Below, in pieces: positions 25,021 through 33,570 of a stretch of 64,000 nucleotides of DNA; the first letter of the stretch is position 1, and each line of letters begins with the position of its first letter. The DNA lies in assembly GCF_014190775.1 (NCBI RefSeq), contig NZ_JACHVP010000007.1, positions 34,257 to 98,256 on the forward strand, given 5' to 3'. Position numbers and translations under genes: made by a program. Source of the DNA: Leifsonia aquatica (GTDB lineage: Bacteria > Actinomycetota > Actinomycetes > Actinomycetales > Microbacteriaceae). Below the pieces are notes generated by a model. The model searched no databases. It saw only the letters and a program-made list of their open reading frames with translations, and was not told the origin of the DNA.

Positions 25021-25952
25021 CAGTTGACCTCCTTGCGGGAGCCGCGGAGCTGGACCACGTACGCGATCACCGCGGTGACCACTCCCATCACGATCGCGAC
25101 CGTGGCCGCGTAGTTGAACTGCTGCCCGGCGAAGGACAGGTTGTAGGCGTACATGTTCGGGGTGAAGTAGCTGCTGATCGCGTTGGGGGCGATCTGCTTG
25201 AGCAGGTTCGGCTCGTTGAAGAGCTGGAAGCTGCCGATGATCGAGAAGATCGTGGCGATCACGATCGCGCCGCGGACCGCGGGGATCTTGATGCTGAAGA
25301 CCTGGCGGAACGCGCCGGCGCCGTCGATCTCCGCGGCCTCGTACAGCTCGCCGGGGATGACGCGGAGCGCCGCGTAGAAGATGAGCATGTTGTAGCCCAT
25401 GAACTCCCAGGTGACGATGTTGCCGATCGAGCCGAGGATCCACGATCCGCTGAGCGGCGCGAGGCTCGTGCCGAACAGCTGGTTGACGCTCGCGGTGAGG
25501 CCGAACTGATCGCCGTAGATGAAGCCCCAGATCAGGGCCGCCACGACGCCGGGGACCGCATACGGGAGGAACAGCGCGATGCGGAAGAAGCCGGAGCCGT
25601 GCAGACGCGCGCTGTCGAGGGCGAGCGCCGCGATCAGGGAGATCGCGAGCATGATCGGCACCTGGATGACGAGGAAGATCGACACCCGGCCGAGCGACTC
25701 CCAGAACTTCTCGTCCTGGAACACGGCGATGTAGTTGCTGAGGCCCACGAAGGCGTTGCCGCCGATGAGCTGCTGCCGGAACAGGCTGAGGTAGATGGCG
25801 TACAGCACCGGCGCGATGATCATCGCGGCGAACACGACCATGAACGGAGCGACGAAGGCCCAACCGCGCCAGTCGCGACGGGCGCGGCGCTTGCGGGGCT
25901 TCGGAGAGACGGCCTGCCGGCTGGCCGGCGGCGTGAGGGACGTCGTTGTCAT
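25020..25952 (-). CDS. Carbohydrate ABC permease, MalF type
   Basis: A 310-residue CUT1 permease, first gene of the operon, with six membrane helices and the EAA loop YEAAEIDGAGAFRQVF (about 208-223). ATG 25952 is behind AAGGAAGG and gives the expected length; an in-frame extension to 26012 runs into the operator and is rejected. Two LacI-type operators lie 35-84 bp upstream of the start. Confidence 0.93.
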   Translation of the reverse strand: MTTTSLTPPASRQAVSPKPRKRRARRDWRGWAFVAPFMVVFAAMIIAPVLYAIYLSLFRQQLIGGNAFVGLSNYIAVFQDEKFWESLGRVSIFLVIQVPIMLAISLIAALALDSARLHGSGFFRIALFLPYAVPGVVAALIWGFIYGDQFGLTASVNQLFGTSLAPLSGSWILGSIGNIVTWEFMGYNMLIFYAALRVIPGELYEAAEIDGAGAFRQVFSIKIPAVRGAIVIATIFSIIGSFQLFNEPNLLKQIAPNAISSYFTPNMYAYNLSFAGQQFNYAATVAIVMGVVTAVIAYVVQLRGSRKEVN

Positions 25953-25986
25953 GGCCTTCCTTGGATGGTTCGGGGGCAACACGGTG

Positions 25987-26036
25987 ATGTTTACGTCAAC
26001 ATCTGCTGGCATACCCTAACATGTTGACGTCAACAT
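25987..26036. promoter_or_regulatory. LacI-type operator pair of the galactoside ABC operon
   Basis: ATGTTTACGTCAACAT (25987-26002) and ATGTTGACGTCAACAT (26021-26036) lie between the divergent permease operon and lacI-type gene. The second is a perfect 16-bp palindrome with the central CG typical of LacI/GalR operators; the first departs at one position. The same two 16-mers occur at the GH30 gene at 55856-55885. The promoter of the operon probably lies between or over them, but I cannot place its boxes securely. Confidence 0.9.
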
Positions 26037-26096
26037 CGCGCAAGTCCGGTGTGCATATCCACGCGGAACGCGCGGAGTTCAGCAGAATGGGGAGCT

Positions 26097-27152
26097 ATGA
26101 CCGAGTCGATCGCCGAGCCCGCGCCCGGCACAGCGCCGCGCGGCCGGCGCAAGCGGGGCCCCTCCCTCGGCGACGTGGCCGCGCATGCCGGCGTCTCGAC
26201 CCAGACCGTGTCGCGCGTCGCCAACGGGCTCACCAACGTGGAGGCCGCCACCCGCGAGCGCGTGCTCGCCTCCATGCACGCGCTCGGCTACCGCCCCAAC
26301 CACGCGGCGCGCGCCCTCCGTTCCGGCCGCTTCCGCAACCTCGGCGTCGTGATGTTCACCCTTTCCTCCTACGGCAACATGCGCACGCTCGACGCGATCG
26401 CCGTCAACGCGGCCACCGCCGGCTACTCGATCACCGTCGTGCCCGTCGAGCGGCCCACGCAGAAGGACGTCAGCATCGCCTTCTCGCGCCTGCTGGAGCA
26501 GGCCGTGGACGGCATCATCATCGTCATCGAGGCGCACATCGTCGACGGCGCCGACGTCGAGCTGCCCGAGGGCCTCTCGGTGGTCGTCATCGACTCCACC
26601 CAGCGCCCCGACTACCCCCAGGTCGACAACGACCAGGCGCTCGGTGCGCGCCTCGCCACCGAGCACCTCCTGTCGCTGGGCCACGAGACCGTGTGGCACA
26701 TCTCCGGCCCCACCGAGTCGTACTCCGCGGGGCGGCGCGAAGAGGCCTGGCGCGAGACCCTGGAGGCCGCGGGCGCGCCCGTGCCGGAGGTACTGCACGG
26801 TGACTGGTCGACGGCAACCGGCTACGAGCACGGTCTCGCGATCGCCGAGCGTCCCGAGATCACCGCGGTCTTCGCCGCCAACGACCGCATGGCGCTGGGC
26901 GTGCTGCGCGCACTCCACGAGGCCGGCCGACGCGTCCCGGACGACGTGAGCGTCGTCGGCTTCGACGACATGGCCGAGTCCGACTCGTTCTGGCCGCCGC
27001 TGACGACCATCCACCAGGAGTTCGAGGCCACCGGCCGCCGCGCGGTCGAACTGCTCATCGCCGAGATCGAGGGCCGGCCGGAGCCGGTCACCTCCACCGT
27101 CGTCCCGACCCGCCTGGTCGTGCGCAGCAGCACGGGCCCCGCCCCGCGCTAG
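26097..27152 (+). CDS. LacI-family transcriptional regulator of the galactoside operon
   Basis: A 351-residue regulator. The helix-turn-helix is at about 24-45 (SLGDVAAHAGVSTQTVSRVA), followed by the hinge with GYRPNHAARALRSG, then a periplasmic-binding-protein-like ligand domain ending with VPTRLVVRSS. ATG 26097 follows GGGGAG. It is divergent from the sugar ABC operon, and the palindromic operators lie between. The identical operators at 55856-55885 imply that it also controls the GH30 gene 30 kb away. The inducer is probably a galacto-oligosaccharide or galactose (inference). Confidence 0.93.
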   Translation: MTESIAEPAPGTAPRGRRKRGPSLGDVAAHAGVSTQTVSRVANGLTNVEAATRERVLASMHALGYRPNHAARALRSGRFRNLGVVMFTLSSYGNMRTLDAIAVNAATAGYSITVVPVERPTQKDVSIAFSRLLEQAVDGIIIVIEAHIVDGADVELPEGLSVVVIDSTQRPDYPQVDNDQALGARLATEHLLSLGHETVWHISGPTESYSAGRREEAWRETLEAAGAPVPEVLHGDWSTATGYEHGLAIAERPEITAVFAANDRMALGVLRALHEAGRRVPDDVSVVGFDDMAESDSFWPPLTTIHQEFEATGRRAVELLIAEIEGRPEPVTSTVVPTRLVVRSSTGPAPR

Positions 27153-27154
27153 CC

Positions 27155-27170
27155 CTCGCTATACTGCGAG
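27155..27170 (+). promoter_or_regulatory. -10 box inside a small palindrome, TPP-enzyme gene
   Basis: TATACT (27160-27165) is flanked by CTCGC and GCGAG, forming CTCGC-TATACT-GCGAG. It lies about 130 bp before ATG 27297. A protein bound to the flanking arms would cover the -10 box. The -35 region is poor. Confidence 0.4.
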
Positions 27171-27296
27171 AGTCCGGCGGGCCGCTCCCCGAGCCTCCCG
27201 CCGATGCTCGAAAAATGGGCACGAGGCGCGCGCGGGGATGCGCGCGCGAGACACATACGGAAGCTCACCATCCGTCCTGTCTCGAAAGGCTCCGCC

Positions 27297-28955
27297 ATGC
27301 CCTCCGTGTCCGCACACGTCGCCGCCACCCTCGCCGCCCACGTCCAGCACGTCTTCGGGGTGATGGGCAACGGCAACGCCTACGTCCTCGACGCACTGGA
27401 GCGCCAGGGCGCCGTCCCGTACACGCCGATGCGGCATGAGGGAGGCGCGGTGGTCGCCGCCGACGCCTTCCACCGGGCGTCGGGTGGCCTCGCCGCGGCA
27501 ACCGCCACCTACGGCGCGGGCTTCACGAACACGCTGACCGCCCTGGCCGAGGCCGTGCAGGCGCGCATTCCGCTCATCCTGCTGGTCGGTGACGAGCCCA
27601 CCTCGGGCCCGCGGCCGTGGGGCGTCGACCAGATCGCCCTCGCGTCCGCCGTCGGCGCCCGCACGTACACCGTGGGCCGCGCGGATGCCGCGGCGACCAC
27701 GATGATCGCGGTCGAGCACGCGCTCACCTATCGCGTGCCGACGGTCCTGGCGATCCCCTACGACATCGCGACGCGGGAGGCGGGGCCGATCCCGGCCGCA
27801 CCGCAGCCCGTGCTGCCCGCGCCCCTCGCGCCGACGGGACCCTTCGCCGCCGGTGCGGTTACGGCGGCGGCCGAGGCCCTCGCGCACGCGGAGCGTCCGC
27901 TCCTCTTGGCGGGGCGCGGCGCCTGGATCGCCGGGGCGGGCGAGGCGCTCGGCGCCCTGGCCGACGCGACCGGTGCGATCACCGCCACGACCGCGCTGGG
28001 CCGCGGCGTCTTCCCCGACGACCGCTACGACCTGGGCGTGAGCGGTGGATTCGGCGCGGAGGCCGCGATGGAGCTCATCCGGGAGGCCGACGTCGCCGTC
28101 GTCTTCGGAGCCTCCCTCAACCAGTTCACGATGCGGTTCGGCGAACTGTTCGCGCCCGGAACGCGCATCATCCAGGTGGATGTCGCCGCCGCCGCGACGC
28201 ACCCCTACGTCGGCAGCTACCTGCGCGGCGACGCGCGGGTGGTGGCGGAGGCGCTGGTCGCCGAACTGGGCGAGCGCGATGGCCGCCCGTCGGGCTGGCG
28301 CGAGTCGGTCGACGTCACTGCCCTGCGTGCGCACGAGCTGGGCCGGGCCGATGGTCTTGCCGACGATGGCCTGCTCGACCCGCGCGCTGCCGCCGCGCGC
28401 ATCGGCGAGCTGCTGCCGGAGGACCGCGTCGTCGTCTCCGACGGCGGCCACTTCATCGGCTGGGCGAACATGTACTGGCCCGTCGCCTCCCCGGACCGGA
28501 TGATGATGGTCGGCACGGCGTATCAGTCGATCGGTCTCGGGTTCCCGAGCGTCCCGGGCGCCGCGGTCGCGCATCCCGAGTCCACCGTCGTCCTGAGCAC
28601 GGGCGACGGGGGCGGTCTGATGGCTCTCGCCGACCTGGAGTCCGCCGTGCGCGTCGCGGGCGGCCACGGCCTGGCCGTCGTGTGGAATGACGCCGCCTAC
28701 GGCGCCGAGGTGCACGTCTACGGCCGGAAGGGCCTCGCACAGGCGCCCATGCTCATCCCGACGGTCGACTTCTCCGGACTCGCCCGCGCCGTCGGCGCCG
28801 AGGCCGCGATCATCCGCACGCTCGACGACCTCGCGGTGCTCGCCGAATGGGCCGCACGCCCGACGGACGAGCGCCCGTTCCTGCTCCTCGACCTGCGCAT
28901 CTCCCCCACCGTCGTGGCGCCGTACCAGCAGGAGATCTACCGCGTGAACAGCTAG
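27297..28955 (+). CDS. Thiamine pyrophosphate-binding enzyme (acetolactate synthase-like)
   Basis: A 552-residue three-domain TPP enzyme. The N-terminal PYR domain has the cofactor-activating glutamate in MRHEGGAVVAAD. The central domain resembles the non-catalytic fold of acetolactate synthases. The C-terminal PP domain has the TPP/Mg motif GDGGGLMALADLES ending at N in VVWNDAAYG. Such enzymes decarboxylate or ligate 2-oxo acids; the exact reaction cannot be read here, and no small regulatory subunit gene is adjacent. ATG 27297 follows AAAGG. Its 3' end faces the MHS transporter gene across a long hairpin. Confidence 0.85.
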   Translation: MPSVSAHVAATLAAHVQHVFGVMGNGNAYVLDALERQGAVPYTPMRHEGGAVVAADAFHRASGGLAAATATYGAGFTNTLTALAEAVQARIPLILLVGDEPTSGPRPWGVDQIALASAVGARTYTVGRADAAATTMIAVEHALTYRVPTVLAIPYDIATREAGPIPAAPQPVLPAPLAPTGPFAAGAVTAAAEALAHAERPLLLAGRGAWIAGAGEALGALADATGAITATTALGRGVFPDDRYDLGVSGGFGAEAAMELIREADVAVVFGASLNQFTMRFGELFAPGTRIIQVDVAAAATHPYVGSYLRGDARVVAEALVAELGERDGRPSGWRESVDVTALRAHELGRADGLADDGLLDPRAAAARIGELLPEDRVVVSDGGHFIGWANMYWPVASPDRMMMVGTAYQSIGLGFPSVPGAAVAHPESTVVLSTGDGGGLMALADLESAVRVAGGHGLAVVWNDAAYGAEVHVYGRKGLAQAPMLIPTVDFSGLARAVGAEAAIIRTLDDLAVLAEWAARPTDERPFLLLDLRISPTVVAPYQQEIYRVNS

Positions 28956-28965
28956 CCCCGCCGCC

Positions 28966-29021
28966 GAGGTTCACGAAAGGGCGCCAATTCCGTGCGGAAA
29001 GGGCGCCCTTTCGTGAACCTC
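28966..29021. terminator. Long perfect hairpin between convergent genes (element E)
   Basis: GAGGTTCACGAAAGGGCGCC (28966-28985) is exactly complementary to 29002-29021 across a 16-nt loop. The loop and right arm also contain a second direct copy of GAAAGGGCGCC (28996-29006). It separates the TPP-enzyme and MHS-transporter gene ends and probably stops transcription from both sides. Confidence 0.8.
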
Positions 29022-29038
29022 GAGTGCGGAGGCGGGAG

Positions 29039-30433
29039 TCAGCCGCGGGCGCCGTAGATCGGCGAGCGCGCCTGCTCGGCCTCGTTGTCCGGCCCCAGCG
29101 GGATGCCGGTGCGGTCGCGCAACAACAGCGTCGCGATCAGTCCGATCACGGTCATGCCGGCGAGATAGAGCGTCACGGCGAACGTCGATCCCGTCGCCTG
29201 CACCAGCGCCGTCGCGATCGTCGGCGCGAAGGCCCCGCCCAGGATGGCGCCGATCGCGTACGAGATCGACACCCCCGAGAAGCGCACCGACGCCGGGAAG
29301 AGCTCCGCGTAGTAGGCCGCCTGCGGTCCGTAGGTGAAGCCGAGCCCGATCGTCAGCACGGCGATGCCCAGGAAGAGCAGCCACACGCTGCCGGTGTTCA
29401 CCAGCGGGAAGAGGGAGAAGACGCCGACGAGCTGGAGGATCCAGCCCGCGATGTAGGTCGTGCGGCGCCCGATGCGGTCGCTGAGCCTGCCCGCGTACCA
29501 GGTGGAGAGCAGCCAGGTGACCGCCGACGCGGCGACGGCCCAGAGCACGGGGCCGCGGTCGAGCGCGATCGGCCCGTCCGGGTTCGTCGCGTAGTTCTGG
29601 ATGTAGCCGCCGGTCGTCATGTAGCCGACGGCGTTGTTGCCGGCGAAGATCAGCGCCGCGATCACCACGAGCAGCGCGTGCTTGCGGAACAGCTGCACGA
29701 TCGGAGTGCGGGTCTGCTCCTTGCGCTGGGCGATCTCGAGGAAGACCGGGCTCTCCTCCACCCGGCGGCGTACGTAGTAGCCGATCAGGATGAGGACGAT
29801 CGACAGCAGGAACGGCACGCGCCAGCCCCACGCGAGGAAGGCGTCGCCCGGTGCGATCACGGCCATGAGCGCCATCGTGCCGGAGGCGAGCAGGAGGCCC
29901 AGCGGCACGCCGATCTGCGGCGACGCCCCGAAGAGGCCGCGGCGCGCGGTCGGCGCGTGCTCGACGGCCATCAGCACCGCCCCTCCCCATTCACCGCCGG
30001 CCGAGATGCCCTGCACGATGCGCAGGAGCACGAGCAGGATCGGAGCCGCGATGCCGATGGCCGCGTACGTCGGAAGAAGGCCGACGAGCGCGGTCGCGGC
30101 GCCCATGAGGATGAGGGTGATCATCAGCACGAACCGGCGCCCGTACTTGTCGCCCAGGTGCCCGGCGACGAAGGCGCCGAGCGGGCGGAACAGGAAGCTG
30201 ACGCCCACGGTGAGGAACGACAGGATGGTCGCGAACTGCGGTCCTGCCGGCTCGAAGAAGAGCTGGCCGAAGACCAGAGCGGCGGCCGACGCGTAGATGA
30301 AGAAGTCGTACCACTCGACCGTGGTGCCCACCACGGTGGCGAAGACGACCCTCCGGCGATCCGTCCGGGCGGCGAAGCTCCCGGTCGGTGTGAAGGCGGC
30401 GGGCGGGGGCGGGGATGGCTGCGACGTGCTCAT
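29039..30433 (-). CDS. MFS transporter, metabolite:H+ symporter (MHS) family
   Basis: A 464-residue 12-helix transporter. The N-terminal GTTVEWYDFFIYASAAALVFGQLFF region (about residues 34-60) and RPLGAFVAGHLGDKYGRR are hallmarks of the MHS group (KgtP, ShiA, ProP, PcaT), which import organic acids, shikimate or betaines with protons. ATG 30433 follows AAGGAG. The upstream palindrome at 30493-30511 is its likely operator. The substrate is not predictable. Confidence 0.9.
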   Translation of the reverse strand: MSTSQPSPPPPAAFTPTGSFAARTDRRRVVFATVVGTTVEWYDFFIYASAAALVFGQLFFEPAGPQFATILSFLTVGVSFLFRPLGAFVAGHLGDKYGRRFVLMITLILMGAATALVGLLPTYAAIGIAAPILLVLLRIVQGISAGGEWGGAVLMAVEHAPTARRGLFGASPQIGVPLGLLLASGTMALMAVIAPGDAFLAWGWRVPFLLSIVLILIGYYVRRRVEESPVFLEIAQRKEQTRTPIVQLFRKHALLVVIAALIFAGNNAVGYMTTGGYIQNYATNPDGPIALDRGPVLWAVAASAVTWLLSTWYAGRLSDRIGRRTTYIAGWILQLVGVFSLFPLVNTGSVWLLFLGIAVLTIGLGFTYGPQAAYYAELFPASVRFSGVSISYAIGAILGGAFAPTIATALVQATGSTFAVTLYLAGMTVIGLIATLLLRDRTGIPLGPDNEAEQARSPIYGARG

Positions 30434-30492
30434 GCGGGGTTCTCCTTCGATCGACGTCGTCGTCTGTCGAGTGGATGGGCTGTATCCGTCTC

Positions 30493-30511
30493 GATCGTAT
30501 ATTATACGATC
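30493..30511. promoter_or_regulatory. 19-bp palindromic operator of the MHS transporter gene
   Basis: GATCGTATATTATACGATC is a perfect 9-1-9 palindrome, 60 bp upstream of the transporter start, in an unusually AT-rich patch. Its minus strand contains TATACGAT, a possible -10 region. The form suits a GntR/FCD or similar dimeric repressor; the FCD regulator at 32826 is one candidate. Confidence 0.7.
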
Positions 30512-30524
30512 TCGGATATGAACT

Positions 30525-32585
30525 CTACGGCGAGACCGAGGACAGGGTCCGCGCGATCTCGTTCTGCAGCCACGGGGCCATGAGTGCGAGCCCTTCCGGC
30601 GTGAAGTGGGCGCCATCCGAGTAGAGCTGGGCGCCGTCCGGCGTGGTCGTCCGGCACGTCCCGCCCGGGCAGACAGCGGCGTGCAGATCGAGGCGGACGA
30701 CATTCGGATGGGCCGCGATGACCGCGTCCTCGATCGCGGTCTTGCAGCCGAGCCGCTTGCTCGTGAGCGACACCGTCCAATCGCGGGGGCGGTCGTTCGA
30801 GAGCAGGATCAGCGGGGGCTGCTCCTGCTCGGCTCCGATGGCGACGAGCAGCTCGAGCTGCGACCGATAGCGCGTCGCCCACACGTCCGTGCACGGGCCG
30901 ACCCAGGAGCCTTCGAAGAGTTGGTCGTCCGCGTCCCAGAGGTTGTGGAGGACGATCGCCTCGGGCGCGCTTCCGTTCTGGGCCGAGCGCAGCTTGTCCT
31001 TCCACGGCCAGCAGAGCCGTTGCGACTCGGTGATGAACCCGCTGTCGGCGCGGGCCCGTGTGGCGTCGAAGATCCCGCAGCCGCCGTACGTGACGTTGAC
31101 GGGCGTCAGGTCGGCCGTGCGGTGCTCCGCGAGCGAGGCGTACATGTTTCCCGCCACCGAGTCACCGACCACAGCGACGGTGAGGGGTCCACCGTTCGGG
31201 GCCGTCGGGAACGGGAGGGGATCGCTGACGGCGAAGGCACCGTCGGTGTTCTGCGCACCCGGCGCGGGCGCGGCACGAGGGGCGTTCACCCGCTGGACGG
31301 GAAGACCCCAGGCGAGGCCGGCGACGAGTCCCGCACCGAGGAGGATGGCGATGGTCGCCCCGACCGGCTTCCAGGTGCGGGTGCGCAGCGGCTCGGCGAC
31401 GAGGTAATGCAGGCAGGCGGCGGCGAGCCAGGTCGCGATTCCGCCGATCGCGAAGAGGGCGAGAGGGTGCAGATCGGGGCCGAAATTCTTCTGCACCAGC
31501 CAGAAGACGGGCAGGTGGAGCAGGAACATCGAGTACGACAGCATCCCGACGACACGGAACGGCTTCCAGGAGAACGGCCGGACCAGCGCGTTCTCCGGAA
31601 AGCAGAGCGTCGCAGTGAAGACGGCGATCGCCACTGCGACGAGAGCGAACCCGCCCAGGTACAGCCAGTCTTCGTGGTATCCGATCGTGGCGACGCTCAC
31701 GGCGACCACTGCGGTGAGCGTCGCGGCGCTGAGCGCCGTCACCCCGGCACGGGCGAGCGGGCCGGGGGCGACCGGCGGAAGGCGTGACCGCCGCCGCAGG
31801 ATCAGGAACACGACCGCGGCGGCCGCGCCGCCGGCGACGAACGCCACGATGCGCGAATCGGTCCCGAGGTAGAGCCGATCGGAGTTGGTGCCGTCGTACT
31901 GCAGGGGCGCGATGAGCGCCGTGGCGACGAGGGCGATGGACAGCCAGATGGCGAGGCCGCCGGGTCGGCGGCGACACACGAACCACCCGAGGAGGACGAC
32001 CACGGGCCAGACGAGGTAGAACTGCTCGGTCACCGACAGCGACCACATCTGTCCCAGAGGGACCATCTGACCGGTCTGGTCCCAGTAGGCGGCGTTCGCC
32101 CCGATCTGCTGCCAGTTGGCGACTTGCAGCAGAGACGCGACGGCGGTCCCGGCGGCGGAGGTGAGCTCGTCGAGCGTTCCCTCCGCCCAGACGAGGAGGA
32201 CAACGGCGGTGAGGGTGAGGAAGAGGGACGGCAGGAGCCGCCGAGCGCGTCGGGCGTAGAACCTCCCGATCTGGATGCGCCCGGTGCGCGTGGCCTCGCG
32301 GATCATCAGCAGAGTGATCAGGAAGCCGGACACCACGAAGAACGCGTCGACGCCGAAGAGCCCCCGGGTCGACCATCCGCAGTGGTAGAGCAGGACGGAG
32401 ATGATCGCGACGCCTCGCATGCCGTCGACGGCGTCGAATCTCGTCGCAGGGGCGCTGGTCCGGTCGCTCGGCCGTGCGGTCCCCCTGGCGCTCCGTCTCG
32501 ATTCGGCCGCCGCCGCCGTGCCTCCCACGGCACGCTCCAGCTCGCGCAACTCGCGTCGCGTCTGTGGGGGGCCGGTCACAGGCAT
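30525..32585 (-). CDS. OafA/YrhL-type acyltransferase with C-terminal SGNH domain
   Basis: A 686-residue membrane protein. The N-terminal half is an acyltransferase-3 domain of about 10-11 helices: FDAVDGMRGVAIISVLLYH, GVDAFFVVSGFL and WSLSVTEQFYLVWP are its family blocks. After a Pro/Ala linker (about 425-445) comes an extracytoplasmic SGNH domain starting at VAVVGDSVAGN, with the Asp/His pair in LYSDGAHFTPEG. These two-domain proteins O-acetylate cell-envelope glycans, lipopolysaccharides or glycolipids. ATG 32585 follows GAGGAG. It is a single gene with no polysaccharide cluster next to it. Confidence 0.92.
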   Translation of the reverse strand: MPVTGPPQTRRELRELERAVGGTAAAAESRRSARGTARPSDRTSAPATRFDAVDGMRGVAIISVLLYHCGWSTRGLFGVDAFFVVSGFLITLLMIREATRTGRIQIGRFYARRARRLLPSLFLTLTAVVLLVWAEGTLDELTSAAGTAVASLLQVANWQQIGANAAYWDQTGQMVPLGQMWSLSVTEQFYLVWPVVVLLGWFVCRRRPGGLAIWLSIALVATALIAPLQYDGTNSDRLYLGTDSRIVAFVAGGAAAAVVFLILRRRSRLPPVAPGPLARAGVTALSAATLTAVVAVSVATIGYHEDWLYLGGFALVAVAIAVFTATLCFPENALVRPFSWKPFRVVGMLSYSMFLLHLPVFWLVQKNFGPDLHPLALFAIGGIATWLAAACLHYLVAEPLRTRTWKPVGATIAILLGAGLVAGLAWGLPVQRVNAPRAAPAPGAQNTDGAFAVSDPLPFPTAPNGGPLTVAVVGDSVAGNMYASLAEHRTADLTPVNVTYGGCGIFDATRARADSGFITESQRLCWPWKDKLRSAQNGSAPEAIVLHNLWDADDQLFEGSWVGPCTDVWATRYRSQLELLVAIGAEQEQPPLILLSNDRPRDWTVSLTSKRLGCKTAIEDAVIAAHPNVVRLDLHAAVCPGGTCRTTTPDGAQLYSDGAHFTPEGLALMAPWLQNEIARTLSSVSP

Positions 32586-32812
32586 GGGGGGTCTCCTCGG
32601 GTCGCCAGGTGGCCGCTCGCTGGTCACGCAGGTGGCCGTTCGGGCACGCGGATCGCGCGGGCCCGGAACCCTGAGCCCTCATTTTTAGCAAGGCGGCGCG
32701 CGCCGTCTGCGTGTAAGGACCGGGCACCTCCGCACGCGCGGCGAGCGATTGCGTAGGGACGGTCGCGATTCACCGCAGTCCGGCGGGCGGCAACGGTAGC
32801 TCCGGTTCGCAC

Positions 32813-32818
32813 TAGGAT
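32813..32818 (+). promoter_or_regulatory. -10 box TAGGAT of the 32826 GntR gene (leaderless)
   Basis: TAGGAT ends 7 nt before ATG 32826 and no Shine-Dalgarno sequence intervenes. Confidence 0.5.
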
Positions 32819-32825
32819 CGCCTCG

Positions 32826-33491
32826 ATGACGACCGACGAACGAACGCAGAGCAAATCGCGGGCCGCGTACGACTGGGTCAAGGCGAGGATCGCCCGGCGC
32901 GAGTACACCCCCGGCTACCGGCTGGTGCTCGGCTCGATCGCGGCCGAGCTCGACATGAGCGTCGTCCCGGTCCGGGAGGCGCTGCGGCAGCTCGAGGCGG
33001 AGGGGCTCGTCACCTTCGAGCGCAACGTCGGCGCCCGCGTCGCGATGGTCGACGAGTCGCAATACGCGTTCAGCATGCAGGCCCTCGCCATCCTGGAAGG
33101 GTCGGCGACGGCGCTCGCCGCCCGCACCCTCACCCCGGCCGACCTGAAGCGGGCGCGTGACATCAACGACCGGATGGTCGCGAGCCTCGACCACTTCGAC
33201 CCGGGAGCGTTCACGGCACTCAACCACGAGTTCCATGCGTCGCTCTACGGCCCGTGCCCGAACGCGCGGCTGCTGGATCTCGTGAACGCCGAGTGGGGAC
33301 GCCTGGGCAACCTCCGCAACTCCACCTTCGCCTTCGTACCCGGCCGCGCCCAGGAGTCGGTGCGCGAGCACGAGGGCATCGTGGGCCTCATCGAGTCGGG
33401 CGCTCCGCTCGACGAGATCGAGTCGGCCGCCCGCCGCCATCGCTCGGCCACCCTCGACGCCTACCTCGAGCACGAGCACACCCCCGCCTGA
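32826..33491 (+). CDS. GntR-family transcriptional regulator, FCD subfamily
   Basis: A 221-residue regulator with an N-terminal winged helix (IAAELDMSVVPVREALRQLE, about 35-60) and a helical FCD domain with NHEFHASLYGPCPN and REHEGIVGLIESG, whose His/Asp residues normally bind a metal and an organic-acid ligand. No target gene is adjacent in the same direction. The palindrome at 30493-30511 is a candidate site. The start is probably leaderless. The gene ends close to a repeat element at 33501. Confidence 0.9.
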   Translation: MTTDERTQSKSRAAYDWVKARIARREYTPGYRLVLGSIAAELDMSVVPVREALRQLEAEGLVTFERNVGARVAMVDESQYAFSMQALAILEGSATALAARTLTPADLKRARDINDRMVASLDHFDPGAFTALNHEFHASLYGPCPNARLLDLVNAEWGRLGNLRNSTFAFVPGRAQESVREHEGIVGLIESGAPLDEIESAARRHRSATLDAYLEHEHTPA

Positions 33492-33500
33492 CCCGAGCCA

Positions 33501-33570
33501 CCGCGAGGCGGCACGAAGTGCACGCGATTCCGCCGAGAGGGCGGACTATTCGCCGCCTCGGCGGGGCGGA
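33501..33570 (+). repeat. Intergenic palindromic repeat, copy A
   Basis: A 70-bp unit. Its second half is a hairpin with outer arms CCGCCGAG (33530-33537) and CTCGGCGG (33557-33564) around 19 nt. Without gaps, 53 of 70 bases match copy B (34094-34163) in the same direction. Of 33510-33564, 46 of 55 match copy C (60054-60108) in the opposite direction. It overlaps the 3' end of the P-loop kinase gene and encodes its last residues. Confidence 0.75.

Noticed and set aside
27204..27296. N-terminal extension of the TPP enzyme
   Set aside because: No ribosome-binding site or homology; ATG 27297 follows AAAGG and starts at the expected place in the PYR domain.
29039..30703. Longer form of the MHS transporter starting near 30703
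   Set aside because: The extension crosses the palindromic operator and reads antisense into the acyltransferase gene; ATG 30433 has an AAGGAG site.
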